Assembly (NCBI GenBank): GCA_017883345.1
Contig: JADGNT010000456.1
Span: forward strand, 1-5,025
Origin: Candidatus Solibacter sp.
Lineage (GTDB): Bacteria; Acidobacteriota; Terriglobia; Bryobacterales; Bryobacteraceae
DNA length: 5,025 bases
Direction of reading: 5' to 3'
This document shows positions 1 through 5,025 of this stretch, piece by piece; position 1 is the stretch's first letter; every line of letters starts with the position of its first letter. Below the pieces are notes generated by a model, which was not told the DNA's origin, did no database searches, and worked only from the letters and a program-made list of their open reading frames with translations. Both the position numbers and the translations under genes were made by a program.

Positions 1-667
1 CGTTGCCTTTGGCCTCCCAATGGAAGAGGTCCGGGCTGTCCGCATAGGAAAGCGCCTTCGGCTTACGCTCGTCCTTGTACCACATGCGCCACGTGCCGTC
101 GGGAAGCTGAATCACGCAGGCATCGATCACGCGATCGCTCTTCAGGTCGAGCGGGCCGGCCGCGTCCCATTTGACTCCGTCCTGGCTGGTCAGGTGCACG
201 ATTTCTCTTGGGTGGTTCCAGTCGGTGAAAATACCCGGCACGAAGCTGAGGAACATGTGGTACGTCCCATCGTGCCAGATCACTTCGGGCGCCCAATAAG
301 TGTAGTCGGTGGGGTGGGTGTCCTTGCCGTAACGGATGTCGGCGACGCCAAGGTAGGTCCAGGTGGCGCCGCCGTCCGACGATTCGGCCATGCCGATGTT
401 CGACCCGTGAATCCAGGTGACGCCGGGCGCATCGACGGCGCTGGCGCGGCGGGCGGTGTAATACATGAACCACTTCTTCTGCTCGGCATTGAAGCAGAGG
501 ACGGGATCGGTGGGCGCATCGAACGGGGGATCGCGATACAGCGGCCGAGGTGCGAGTTTGCCGGCGGGCGTTGCGTTCGCCGCCGGACTCTGTCCCGAAA
601 CGAGTCCCATGAATGTGCAGAGGAATGACCCCAAAATGATGACCGGTCCGGAAATTTTGATTGTCAT
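1..667 (-). CDS. Secreted five-bladed beta-propeller glycoside hydrolase (GH43/GH32-like), C-terminus beyond window
   Basis: The first 222 residues of an exported enzyme that probably hydrolyses plant or microbial glycans outside the cytoplasm. Residues 1-26 form a signal peptide (hydrophobic VIILGSFLCTFMGLV, likely cut near VSG-QS). The propeller begins at about residue 44. Blade 1 has DAPTDPVLCF (50-59) followed by KKWFMYYTARR. Blade 2 has the hallmark YWAPEVIWHDGTYHMF (124-139), equivalent to the WAPxV...GxYYxxYS signature of GH43. Blade 3 has VIDACVIQLPDGTWRMWY (180-197), matching the IDPSVF...DGxxYLxY pattern. By family analogy D54 (or D50) could be the base and D182 the pKa-modulating Asp. 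The catalytic acid Glu would lie beyond position 1, so activity cannot be judged. The ATG at 667 follows GAAGGA with 5 bases between them, 9 bases after the upstream stop, so the gene is cotranscribed with and probably translationally coupled to the hydrolase at 677-2152. Exact family (GH43, GH32 or an unclassified propeller) and substrate are unresolved. Confidence 0.82.
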   Translation of the reverse strand, partial: MTIKISGPVIILGSFLCTFMGLVSGQSPAANATPAGKLAPRPLYRDPPFDAPTDPVLCFNAEQKKWFMYYTARRASAVDAPGVTWIHGSNIGMAESSDGGATWTYLGVADIRYGKDTHPTDYTYWAPEVIWHDGTYHMFLSFVPGIFTDWNHPREIVHLTSQDGVKWDAAGPLDLKSDRVIDACVIQLPDGTWRMWYKDERKPKALSYADSPDLFHWEAKGN

Positions 668-672
668 TTTCG

Positions 673-678
673 TCCTTC
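673..678 (-). promoter_or_regulatory. Ribosome-binding site overlapping the upstream stop codon
   Basis: On the minus strand GAAGGA lies 5 bases before the ATG at 667 and overlaps the TGA stop (679-677) of the preceding hydrolase gene. Ribosomes ending translation there sit on the initiation site of the next gene, an arrangement expected to couple translation. It also decides the start of the propeller gene at 667. Confidence 0.6.
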
Positions 679-2152
679 ACTTCTCGACCGAGAACGGAAC
701 TTCCACCATCGAACCAAGTTCCGTAAACCGCGGCCCCCGTTGGTCGTATGCGACGACTCGCAGCACGTGCGGGCCGGCCGCCACGTCCACCATATCCCAC
801 CATTCCTGGTTGTTCAGCAGGAATGGCGCGTTCCGGCGATAGCTGTAAGGGGCGCCGTCGATGAAGAATTCCACGCGCTTGATGGGCCATCGCGGGTGGC
901 GGTCCTTGACGATCGCCTCGATCCAGGCAGGCTCTTTGAGAACCTGCCCCGGTTGGAGCCCGACCAGCTCGATTTCCGGAGCGTCGCCGGCGGAGTATTC
1001 CGGCTTCGGCGGAATCGGGGACCCCGTCAGCCGCGCCACCTGTTCGAAGAACTGCCACTTCACGGGCGTGTTGATTTTCCAGTTCACCGGCGGCGCCTGG
1101 AAGCCGTCCCGGTAATTGCTCAGGCCGTTATCGTAGAAGCCCCAACCCACATGTTCCTGAACGGCGGCATGCAGGTTGAACGTGCTGACGCCATCTTCGT
1201 TGATGATTACGGGCCGGTCATAGCCCACCCACCGCCGCATGGCCTGAATGCTCTGGTGGACCTCTTCGGGCGTCTGCCCGTTGGTATGGAACATGACGTA
1301 GTCGACGGCCCGCATGGCGGCCTCCCCGCGACTGCCACGCGGCAGGATGCCGCCGGACCAGCTCATCGAAACCGGGATCTGGCGCTCCACCGTCTGTTGC
1401 GCCAGCAGTACGGCGTCCAGCGCGCCGTTCGGCTGTAGGATCCGGTGCTTGTAGCTGCTCGCGTTGGTCTCGTTGTTGATTTCGATCAGGATGTTGCGAT
1501 GCGGCAGGCCCTTGAGGAAGCGGCACCCTTGCACAATCGCCTCCTTTACGTACCGATCGTCGGGAGTGATTTGGATGCGCTCGTTGGATCCGAAATAGAA
1601 AAATCCGACGATCGCGACCATGCCGAGGCGGTCGGCCTCGGCGATCACCCTGCGCAACCGGCCGGCATATGCCGGCTTCAAGTTCCCTTCCGGATCGAAA
1701 CCGCTGTTGTTGTGGGGCTGTAAGGTAATCCTTTCGCCGTAGTTGCCGTCCGGCGGGCCGCCTCCCTGCAGATTCACGGTAAAGGCAAGCAGCCCGCAGC
1801 GCCGCCAGCCGGGGAGCGCGGCAAGAAACTCGCGGACGTTCCGTTCGGGATCCCAAGGCCCATCGGGGTAGTCCCAGAATATTGGTCCAAGGGTATTGGA
1901 CTGGTACGGGTGAAGCCGGGATCCCTGGTTGGGATAGTTGGCGTCGTCGAAGATCGCCTGCACGGCGCGGACGTTGAGCAGCGTGCCGGCGAGGTTCGCA
2001 TTGGCGGAGGGAAAACCCGAGGCCGGAGTGTAGGAAGGCTGTCCGTTGATGGTGAACTGGGATCCGCGGATACCGGCCACGGTACTTGCGGCGGTTTGTG
2101 CGGCGCCGAAAGGCGGGAAAAGCAGGAGTATTACCAAGACGCGCGTGAACAT
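677..2152 (-). CDS. Secreted TIM-barrel-type (clan GH-A-like) glycoside hydrolase with C-terminal Ig-like domain
   Basis: A 491-residue exported protein, probably a retaining glycosidase of unassigned family. Residues 1-19 are a signal peptide (MFTRVLVILL, then LFPPFGAAQ). Residues 30-45 (GSQFTINGQPSYTPAS) resemble the N-terminal strand of many family-5-like hydrolases. The barrel spans about 100-380. ILIEINNE (221-228) ends in an Asn-Glu pair like the clan A acid/base, giving E228, and RPVIINED (313-320) offers E319 as nucleophile. Residues 390-488 (from PEIELVGLQPGQ through RVEFFIDG to HVLRVVAYD) read as a bacterial Ig-like domain. The frame stays open upstream to 2347, overlapping the epimerase gene, but the signal peptide fixes the start near 2152. 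An in-frame ATG at 2164 has AGGAG touching it and no room for spacing; AGGAG lies 12 bases before 2152, which is long, so 2164 remains possible. The catalytic glutamates are inferred from motif context only, and the substrate is unknown. Confidence 0.8.
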   Translation of the reverse strand: MFTRVLVILLLFPPFGAAQTAASTVAGIRGSQFTINGQPSYTPASGFPSANANLAGTLLNVRAVQAIFDDANYPNQGSRLHPYQSNTLGPIFWDYPDGPWDPERNVREFLAALPGWRRCGLLAFTVNLQGGGPPDGNYGERITLQPHNNSGFDPEGNLKPAYAGRLRRVIAEADRLGMVAIVGFFYFGSNERIQITPDDRYVKEAIVQGCRFLKGLPHRNILIEINNETNASSYKHRILQPNGALDAVLLAQQTVERQIPVSMSWSGGILPRGSRGEAAMRAVDYVMFHTNGQTPEEVHQSIQAMRRWVGYDRPVIINEDGVSTFNLHAAVQEHVGWGFYDNGLSNYRDGFQAPPVNWKINTPVKWQFFEQVARLTGSPIPPKPEYSAGDAPEIELVGLQPGQVLKEPAWIEAIVKDRHPRWPIKRVEFFIDGAPYSYRRNAPFLLNNQEWWDMVDVAAGPHVLRVVAYDQRGPRFTELGSMVEVPFSVEK

Positions 2153-2267
2153 CGAACCGTACATCTCCTGAGAGAGACTACTGTACCGCACCGCCGCAGC
2201 TCGTAGCGGGTGGCTGACTTCTTGTAAGATGTACGCTGAGGGCTGTACCGGTTCGAATAAGGGCCGC

Positions 2268-2297
2268 GCGCCGGTTTCCAACGTCTCCAACCGGCGC
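2268..2297 (-). terminator. 9-bp inverted repeat after the epimerase gene; possible terminator or attenuator
   Basis: The arms GCGCCGGTT (2268-2276) and AACCGGCGC (2289-2297) are perfect complements separated by 12 bases. The hairpin would form 10 bases after the epimerase stop codon in the minus-strand transcript. What follows is only weakly T-rich (CCCTTATT), so a classical intrinsic terminator is not demonstrated. A partial terminator, or a stem stabilising the upstream message, fits equally well. Confidence 0.35.
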
Positions 2298-2307
2298 CAC
2301 GCCGCGC

Positions 2308-3342
2308 CTAAAACCCGCTCGGCCTGACCCAGAAACTCTCCTGCCACGTCTTTCCGGGCGGAATATACTGAAGCTCCTTATAAATCCCCCGCTGCGCCAG
2401 GTTGAGCGCATCGGTGATCGCCGCCATCGGCTCGAAGCAGATGAAATCGCGGTTGGGCCCGGCCGGAGCATAGACCACCACCGCGCGGTAATTAGGCCCG
2501 AACGTCACCTCCACCCGCTCGGTCTTCCCCTGCACCCACATCGTGGCCTTTCCCGAGCTATCCCGGATCAGGTCGCCAAACACATCATCCAGATTCATCC
2601 CCTTCAGCGCGCTGTGCCGCGGATCGGGCAGGAACTGCTCGATCGGCCTTGTCTCTCCGGTCGGAATCTTGTCCGGGGCCAGCGTCCACTGCGTGCGCGC
2701 CCCCAGACCGAACGTCCACTCGTCGCGCGGCGCGTCGTTCACCTGGAAATACGGGTGGAATCCAATCGCCACCGGCATCGGTTCCGCGCTCAGATTATTC
2801 AACTTGGTCTGCACCTCGAGCGTTGCGTCCTTCAGCCGGTACGTCATCTCGATGGTGTGCGCGAATGGGAACTGCGCCATCCAGTCCGGCTGCCGATAGA
2901 ACTCCAGCCGGCTCGTCACCCACGCCGCATTCTGGCCGGCCTGGGCTTCGACCACTTCCCACTGGGTGGCTGCCGTCAGAAAGCCGTGAATCGGGTGGCT
3001 GTTGGGCGCGCCGAGCACCGTCCCTAATTCCAGGTTGAACGTATACTTCTTTCCGTTGGCATAAAATCCCGTGGTGTCCAGACGGTTGGCCCATGGCGCC
3101 AGGAACGGAATCCCCGTCAGCCCTCTCGCCCTCTTGTATTCCTCCGGCGACGCGTAAGGGTTCTGCAGCACCTTCTTGCCTTTCACTCTCATATCGAAGG
3201 CGCTGTTGCCGTGCGAAGGCATCACCGAGACCACCGTCTGGCTCTTGCCATCCAGTAGCCGGATCACATCTCCATCTCGCTCCACCGAGTACTGCGCCAG
3301 AGCCGGCAACACACCAACGAAGAACAACGCCGCGGCTTTCAT
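2308..3342 (-). CDS. Secreted aldose 1-epimerase (mutarotase)
   Basis: A 344-residue aldose 1-epimerase of the GalM superfamily, which interconverts alpha and beta anomers of free sugars such as glucose or galactose. Length is normal for the family. The start is clear: residues 1-17 (MKAAALFFVGVLPALAQ) are a Sec signal peptide ending in ALA-Q, so the enzyme acts in the periplasm or outside, unlike cytoplasmic GalM of the Leloir pathway. Family signatures appear in order: PWANRLD (83-89, substrate-binding Arg87), HPIHGF (116-121, His119), GFHPYF (194-199, His196 as likely general acid), LDDVF (251-255, sugar-binding Asp) and ICFEPM (301-306, Glu304 as likely general base). All catalytic positions are present, so it should be active. 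It is the first gene of the minus-strand cluster. A short GGAG sits 3 bases before the ATG. The symbol galM is avoided because the exported, hydrolase-linked context argues against the galactose operon role. Confidence 0.93.
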   Translation of the reverse strand: MKAAALFFVGVLPALAQYSVERDGDVIRLLDGKSQTVVSVMPSHGNSAFDMRVKGKKVLQNPYASPEEYKRARGLTGIPFLAPWANRLDTTGFYANGKKYTFNLELGTVLGAPNSHPIHGFLTAATQWEVVEAQAGQNAAWVTSRLEFYRQPDWMAQFPFAHTIEMTYRLKDATLEVQTKLNNLSAEPMPVAIGFHPYFQVNDAPRDEWTFGLGARTQWTLAPDKIPTGETRPIEQFLPDPRHSALKGMNLDDVFGDLIRDSSGKATMWVQGKTERVEVTFGPNYRAVVVYAPAGPNRDFICFEPMAAITDALNLAQRGIYKELQYIPPGKTWQESFWVRPSGF

Positions 3343-3350
3343 GGTCTCCG

Positions 3351-3359
3351 ATTCTACCA
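3351..3359 (-). promoter_or_regulatory. Possible extended -10 promoter for the epimerase cluster
   Basis: On the minus strand TGGTAGAAT matches the extended -10 form TGnTATAAT with one mismatch. No convincing -35 box lies 17-18 bases upstream, which extended -10 promoters can tolerate. The box ends only 8 bases before the ATG at 3342, so transcription from it would give an almost leaderless message lacking most of the GGAG ribosome-binding site. That makes the assignment doubtful. Confidence 0.27.
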
Positions 3360-3407
3360 GAAATCATTTTTTCGCGATTCACCGCCTAAGATTCCTCACG
3401 GCCCGGC

Positions 3408-3437
3408 TTGGTACAACGACGGGGCGTTCGTTATAGA
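3408..3437 (+). promoter_or_regulatory. Putative sigma-70-type promoter for the cytochrome/PQQ chimera
   Basis: TTGGTA (3408-3413) and TATAGA (3432-3437) are separated by 18 bases, a reasonable -35/-10 pair facing the gene at 3490 and leaving a leader of roughly 45 bases. A 5-bp inverted repeat, AACGA (3415-3419) and TCGTT (3428-3432), lies in the spacer and touches the -10 box. It could be an operator but may be chance. Confidence 0.4.
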
Positions 3438-3489
3438 ATCGTCACACCCGGCATTCCTCAGCGCTAAGGTTTCTGGAAGTGAAGCACTC

Positions 3490-4230
3490 ATGAGAACTCG
3501 CAGCACATTCCTGTTCGCCGTGGCCGCCCCTCTCTGTTTCATCGGCCCGCTCCTCGCCCAGCACACGTTGGAAAGCGAAACCAATCCCATGGCCGGAAAC
3601 CGCACGGCCATCATGGCCGGCAAACGTCTCTACGACAGCGCCTGCCATTCGTGCCATGGGGCCGATGCGCGCGGCGACCGCGCCCCTGCCCTGGCCACCG
3701 GCCTCCTTCGCCGCGGCAACGCCGACGGCGAGCTCTTCCTGAACATCCGCAACGGTGTCACCGGCACGCCAATGCCCGCCTTCTCCCAGTTCACTTCCGA
3801 CCAGGTCTGGGAGCTGGTTTCGTACATCCGCAGCCTGGCCGGCACCGTCGTCGTGAGCGAACGGGTCAGTGGCAACCCGGCCGCCGGTAAAGCCGTCTGC
3901 GAGGGCAAGGGACAATGCCTCTCCTGCCACCAGGTCAATGGCCAGGGTCAGCCGGTCGGCCCCGATCTTTCGGCCGCGGGGAGCGGGTCCGCGCAATCTC
4001 TGCAAGCCGCCATCCTCAATCCGAACCAGCGTATCGCGTCAGCAGGCGGTGTCGCCGCTTCGCGCGAGGGTAACTTCATCGCTCTCGATGCCAGGACCGG
4101 CAAGCCCCTGTGGCATTTCCAGACCGGCAACGAGATACCATCCTCACCCATGAGTTACGCGGTGGACGGCAAACAATACGTGGCCGTCTCGTCCGCCGGC
4201 GTTCTCTTCAGCTTCGCCCTCCCGGACTAA
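3490..4230 (+). CDS. Cytochrome c / PQQ-dehydrogenase chimera, probably an internally deleted remnant
   Basis: A 246-residue exported protein. Residues 1-23 are a signal peptide ending in LLA-Q. Residues 38-118 are a complete class I cytochrome c domain: CHSCH (52-56) binds haem and Met95 in GTPMPAF is the probable sixth ligand. A second domain starts at about 129 with CLSCH (143-147) and VGPDLSAAG, but stops at ILNPNQ (175-180). It lacks its axial Met and final helix. From about 184 the protein switches to EGNFIALDARTGKPLWHFQT (193-212) and SPMSYAVDGKQYVAV (219-233), the tryptophan-docking last blade of PQQ-dependent alcohol dehydrogenases. Intact relatives with this order usually exceed 700 residues, so most of the propeller and its active site is missing. 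It cannot be an active quinoprotein; at best it is a periplasmic electron carrier. The start has a weak GAAG 5 bases upstream. Alternatives are a pseudogene-in-progress or an assembly collapse. It is transcribed divergently from the epimerase cluster. Confidence 0.8.
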   Translation: MRTRSTFLFAVAAPLCFIGPLLAQHTLESETNPMAGNRTAIMAGKRLYDSACHSCHGADARGDRAPALATGLLRRGNADGELFLNIRNGVTGTPMPAFSQFTSDQVWELVSYIRSLAGTVVVSERVSGNPAAGKAVCEGKGQCLSCHQVNGQGQPVGPDLSAAGSGSAQSLQAAILNPNQRIASAGGVAASREGNFIALDARTGKPLWHFQTGNEIPSSPMSYAVDGKQYVAVSSAGVLFSFALPD

Positions 4231-4363
4231 GACCGGCTGCCGGCCGAAGCTTTACCCGGGCCGGGCAGACCCCAAGATGCCGCGGAATCTCCCGGGTGCG
4301 GTGGCTGAAAACCGGCGCGCCGCGCCAACAAATTCGCTTCCCGATTCGGCCTGTTGACGCAGA

Positions 4364-4438
4364 CTGAACAGAACGCCCACCCTTTCCCGCCGGCAGTTTC
4401 CGTTCGCAGTTGCCGGCTCGGCGTTTGCTGCCAAGCCC
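4364..4438 (+). other. In-frame Tat signal-peptide remnant lacking a normal start codon
   Basis: Reading upstream of the ATG at 4439 in the same frame gives TLSRRQFPFAVAGSAFAAKP. This has the twin-arginine motif SRRxF, a short hydrophobic stretch and an AFA-A type signal peptidase site. The frame is open only back to a TGA at 4355-4357, and no ATG, GTG or TTG occurs before the RR pair; the nearest candidate is a CTG at 4364. No ribosome-binding site precedes it. This suggests the original gene made a Tat-exported protein and lost its start codon, or uses a rare CTG start. Confidence 0.5.
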
Positions 4439-4750
4439 ATGCCGAAGATCGACTTTCACGTGCACCTGGGGCGCGACCCTGCCGAGATGCGGCAGTTCAC
4501 GCAAGACAAGCTCCCGGAAATGGTGCAGTACCTGACCGGAGAGATGGACCGCAACCACGTGCGGAAGTCGCCGAACATTGCCTTGGAGCCGCTGTTCCTA
4601 CCCTACCTGAACTCTGAGAAGCCTGTCTTTAAGAAAACGCTGGCGTTCCCAAGTCGCCGTAAGCGCCGCGTGCGGGCTCTGGCGGTTTTGGGTCTCCGTG
4701 GAGCGGGGGATAGAGGGTGGCGCTCCGGAATGACCGCGCATCGGGAGTAA
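4439..4750 (+). pseudogene. N-terminal fragment of an amidohydrolase (TIM-barrel metal-dependent hydrolase), truncated
   Basis: Residues 1-11 (MPKIDFHVHLG) contain the HxH metal ligand motif that opens the barrel of the amidohydrolase-2 family. Residues 25-55 (EMVQYLTGEMDRNHVRKSPN, then IALEPLF) fit the first helix and second strand of such enzymes. From about residue 60 similarity stops and the frame becomes arginine-rich (SRRKRRVRALAVLGLRGAGD), unlike an amidohydrolase and typical of translated non-coding DNA. The whole open frame is 103 codons, whereas family members have roughly 280-330 residues. The other metal ligands (later His residues and an Asp) are missing, so no activity is expected. 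There is no recognisable ribosome-binding site before the ATG, and an in-frame Tat signal lies upstream. A gene caller would probably report this as a small hypothetical protein; I judge it a broken gene. Confidence 0.6.
4691..4735. repeat. Imperfect inverted repeat in the tail of the broken amidohydrolase frame
   Basis: GGTC (4691-4694) pairs with GACC (4732-4735), CC (4696-4697) with GG (4727-4728), and GGAGCG (4700-4705) with CGCTCC (4721-4726), around a 15-base purine-rich loop. This gives a bulged stem of about 12 pairs. The structure lies in the part of the frame that does not resemble protein. It may be part of an intergenic repeat; copy number cannot be seen from one window. Confidence 0.35.
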
Positions 4751-4830
4751 ACTTCGGTCAGGGACGGAGGTGAGCGCTAATGCCTGTTGCCGCCGAGGCC
4801 CAGTTGGCCTAGTCTGACACCCAGAAGCCA

Positions 4831-4848
4831 CTGGCTGGGTCCAGCCAG
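4831..4848. promoter_or_regulatory. 8-bp palindrome abutting the regulator's ribosome-binding site
   Basis: CTGGCTGG (4831-4838) and CCAGCCAG (4841-4848) are perfect complements separated by GT. The palindrome ends at the base before AGGAGG. It could be an operator, possibly autoregulatory, or an RNA hairpin (7 pairs with a 4-base loop) that influences ribosome access. Confidence 0.42.
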
Positions 4849-4854
4849 AGGAGG
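4849..4854 (+). promoter_or_regulatory. Perfect AGGAGG ribosome-binding site
   Basis: AGGAGG lies 7 bases before the ATG at 4862, the optimal arrangement. It is the strongest ribosome-binding site in the window and fixes the start of the regulator. Confidence 0.8.
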
Positions 4855-4861
4855 TTGACGC

Positions 4862-5025
4862 ATGACGGAAACACCCGGTAATGACAAAACGGGCGCCAAA
4901 CTCGAGTCCTGGAAGGAGATTGCCGCCTACCTGCAACGAGATGTCAGCACCGTGCGCCGGTGGGAGAAGTTCGAGGGCCTGCCGGTCCGCCGCCACGAGC
5001 ACCGCACACGCAGCAGCGTGTACGC
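4862..5025 (+). CDS. N-terminus of a helix-turn-helix regulator of the acidobacterial SWKEIAAYL type, C-terminus beyond window
   Basis: The first 54 residues of a probable transcription regulator. After a polar leader (1-13) comes a helix-turn-helix of MerR/excisionase-like shape: ESWKEIAAYLQRDVSTVRRW (15-34), then EKFEGLPVRRHEH (35-47). The helix SWKEIAAYL, the turn after QRD and the recognition helix VSTVRRWE are clear. In Acidobacteria this domain is usually followed by a long C-terminal sensor part made of TPR repeats or WD40/PD40-like propeller repeats, sometimes after a membrane segment. Which one applies here lies past the window edge. The start is well supported by AGGAGG at 7 bases. 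No upstream gene is close enough to share a transcript convincingly, so it is probably transcribed from its own promoter within 4751-4830, though I see no good -35/-10 pair. Targets are unknown; the neighbouring sugar cluster is only a guess. Confidence 0.83.
   Translation, partial: MTETPGNDKTGAKLESWKEIAAYLQRDVSTVRRWEKFEGLPVRRHEHRTRSSVY

Noticed and set aside
20..628. 202-codon plus-strand open frame
   Set aside because: It is antisense to the propeller hydrolase and has no recognisable family or signal. Long antisense frames are expected in GC-rich genes.
63..1058. 331-codon minus-strand open frame spanning the end of one hydrolase gene and the start of the next
   Set aside because: Its product is arginine- and glycine-rich with no domain, and it overlaps the two hydrolase genes in another frame. 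The frame beginning at 667 gives a signal peptide and clear propeller motifs instead.
2153..2347. N-terminal extension of the barrel hydrolase to an ATG at 2347
   Set aside because: It would overlap the epimerase gene by 40 bases and bury an obvious signal peptide 65 residues inside the protein.
3442..4005. 187-codon minus-strand open frame opposite the cytochrome gene
   Set aside because: It is antisense to two CxxCH motifs in a clearly coding frame and has no domain of its own.
4231..4275. GC-rich short repeats after the chimera's stop codon as a terminator
   Set aside because: CCGGC/GCCGG leaves a loop too small to fold well and no T-run follows.
4354..4382. TTGACG at 4354 as a -35 box for the amidohydrolase remnant
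   Set aside because: There is no -10-like sequence 16-18 bases downstream (the bases there are CCACCC).
4598..5002. 134-codon minus-strand open frame over the intergenic region and regulator start
   Set aside because: It runs antisense to the regulator's helix-turn-helix and perfect ribosome-binding site, and its composition is not like a known protein.

Overview
The window looks like a piece of a GC-rich chromosome from the phylum Acidobacteriota, most likely a Solibacter/Bryobacter-type organism. This is inferred, not measured. It rests on three things: the start of a regulator at the right edge (SWKEIAAYL...VRRWE...GLPV.RHEH, a DNA-binding domain heavily expanded in those bacteria), a cytochrome/PQQ-dehydrogenase fusion typical of them, and secreted sugar-processing enzymes.

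Positions 1-3342 hold a three-gene minus-strand cluster read from right to left: a secreted aldose 1-epimerase (2308-3342), a secreted TIM-barrel-type glycoside hydrolase with a C-terminal Ig-like domain (677-2152), and a secreted five-bladed beta-propeller glycoside hydrolase of the GH43/GH32 type (1-667, cut by the window edge). All three have N-terminal signal peptides, so the cluster looks like an extracytoplasmic glycan-processing unit: two enzymes cleave a glycan and the mutarotase interconverts anomers of the released sugar. The last two genes are 9 bases apart and probably translationally coupled. A 155-base gap with a 9-bp inverted repeat separates the first two.

Positions 3343-3489 are a divergent intergenic region with one plausible promoter on each strand. 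On the plus strand, 3490-4230 encodes an unusual chimera. It has one complete and one truncated cytochrome c domain, joined in frame to the last blade of a PQQ-dependent dehydrogenase. It is best explained as a large in-frame internal deletion of a cytochrome-PQQ dehydrogenase. Positions 4231-4363 show nothing I can assign. Positions 4364-4620 hold the N-terminal remnant of a Tat-exported amidohydrolase with no conventional start codon for its signal peptide. Its reading frame then runs into an arginine-rich tail with an imperfect inverted repeat (4691-4735) that does not look like protein.

Positions 4751-4861 are non-coding and contain an 8-bp palindrome directly against a perfect AGGAGG ribosome-binding site. 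From 4862 to the right edge is the N-terminus of the helix-turn-helix regulator. The left half is therefore an intact sugar locus, and the region from about 3490 to 4750 looks like decaying sequence between it and the regulator. Two genes (1-667 and 4862-5025) run off the window and are known only in part. No RNA genes, CRISPR arrays or transposase genes were seen.
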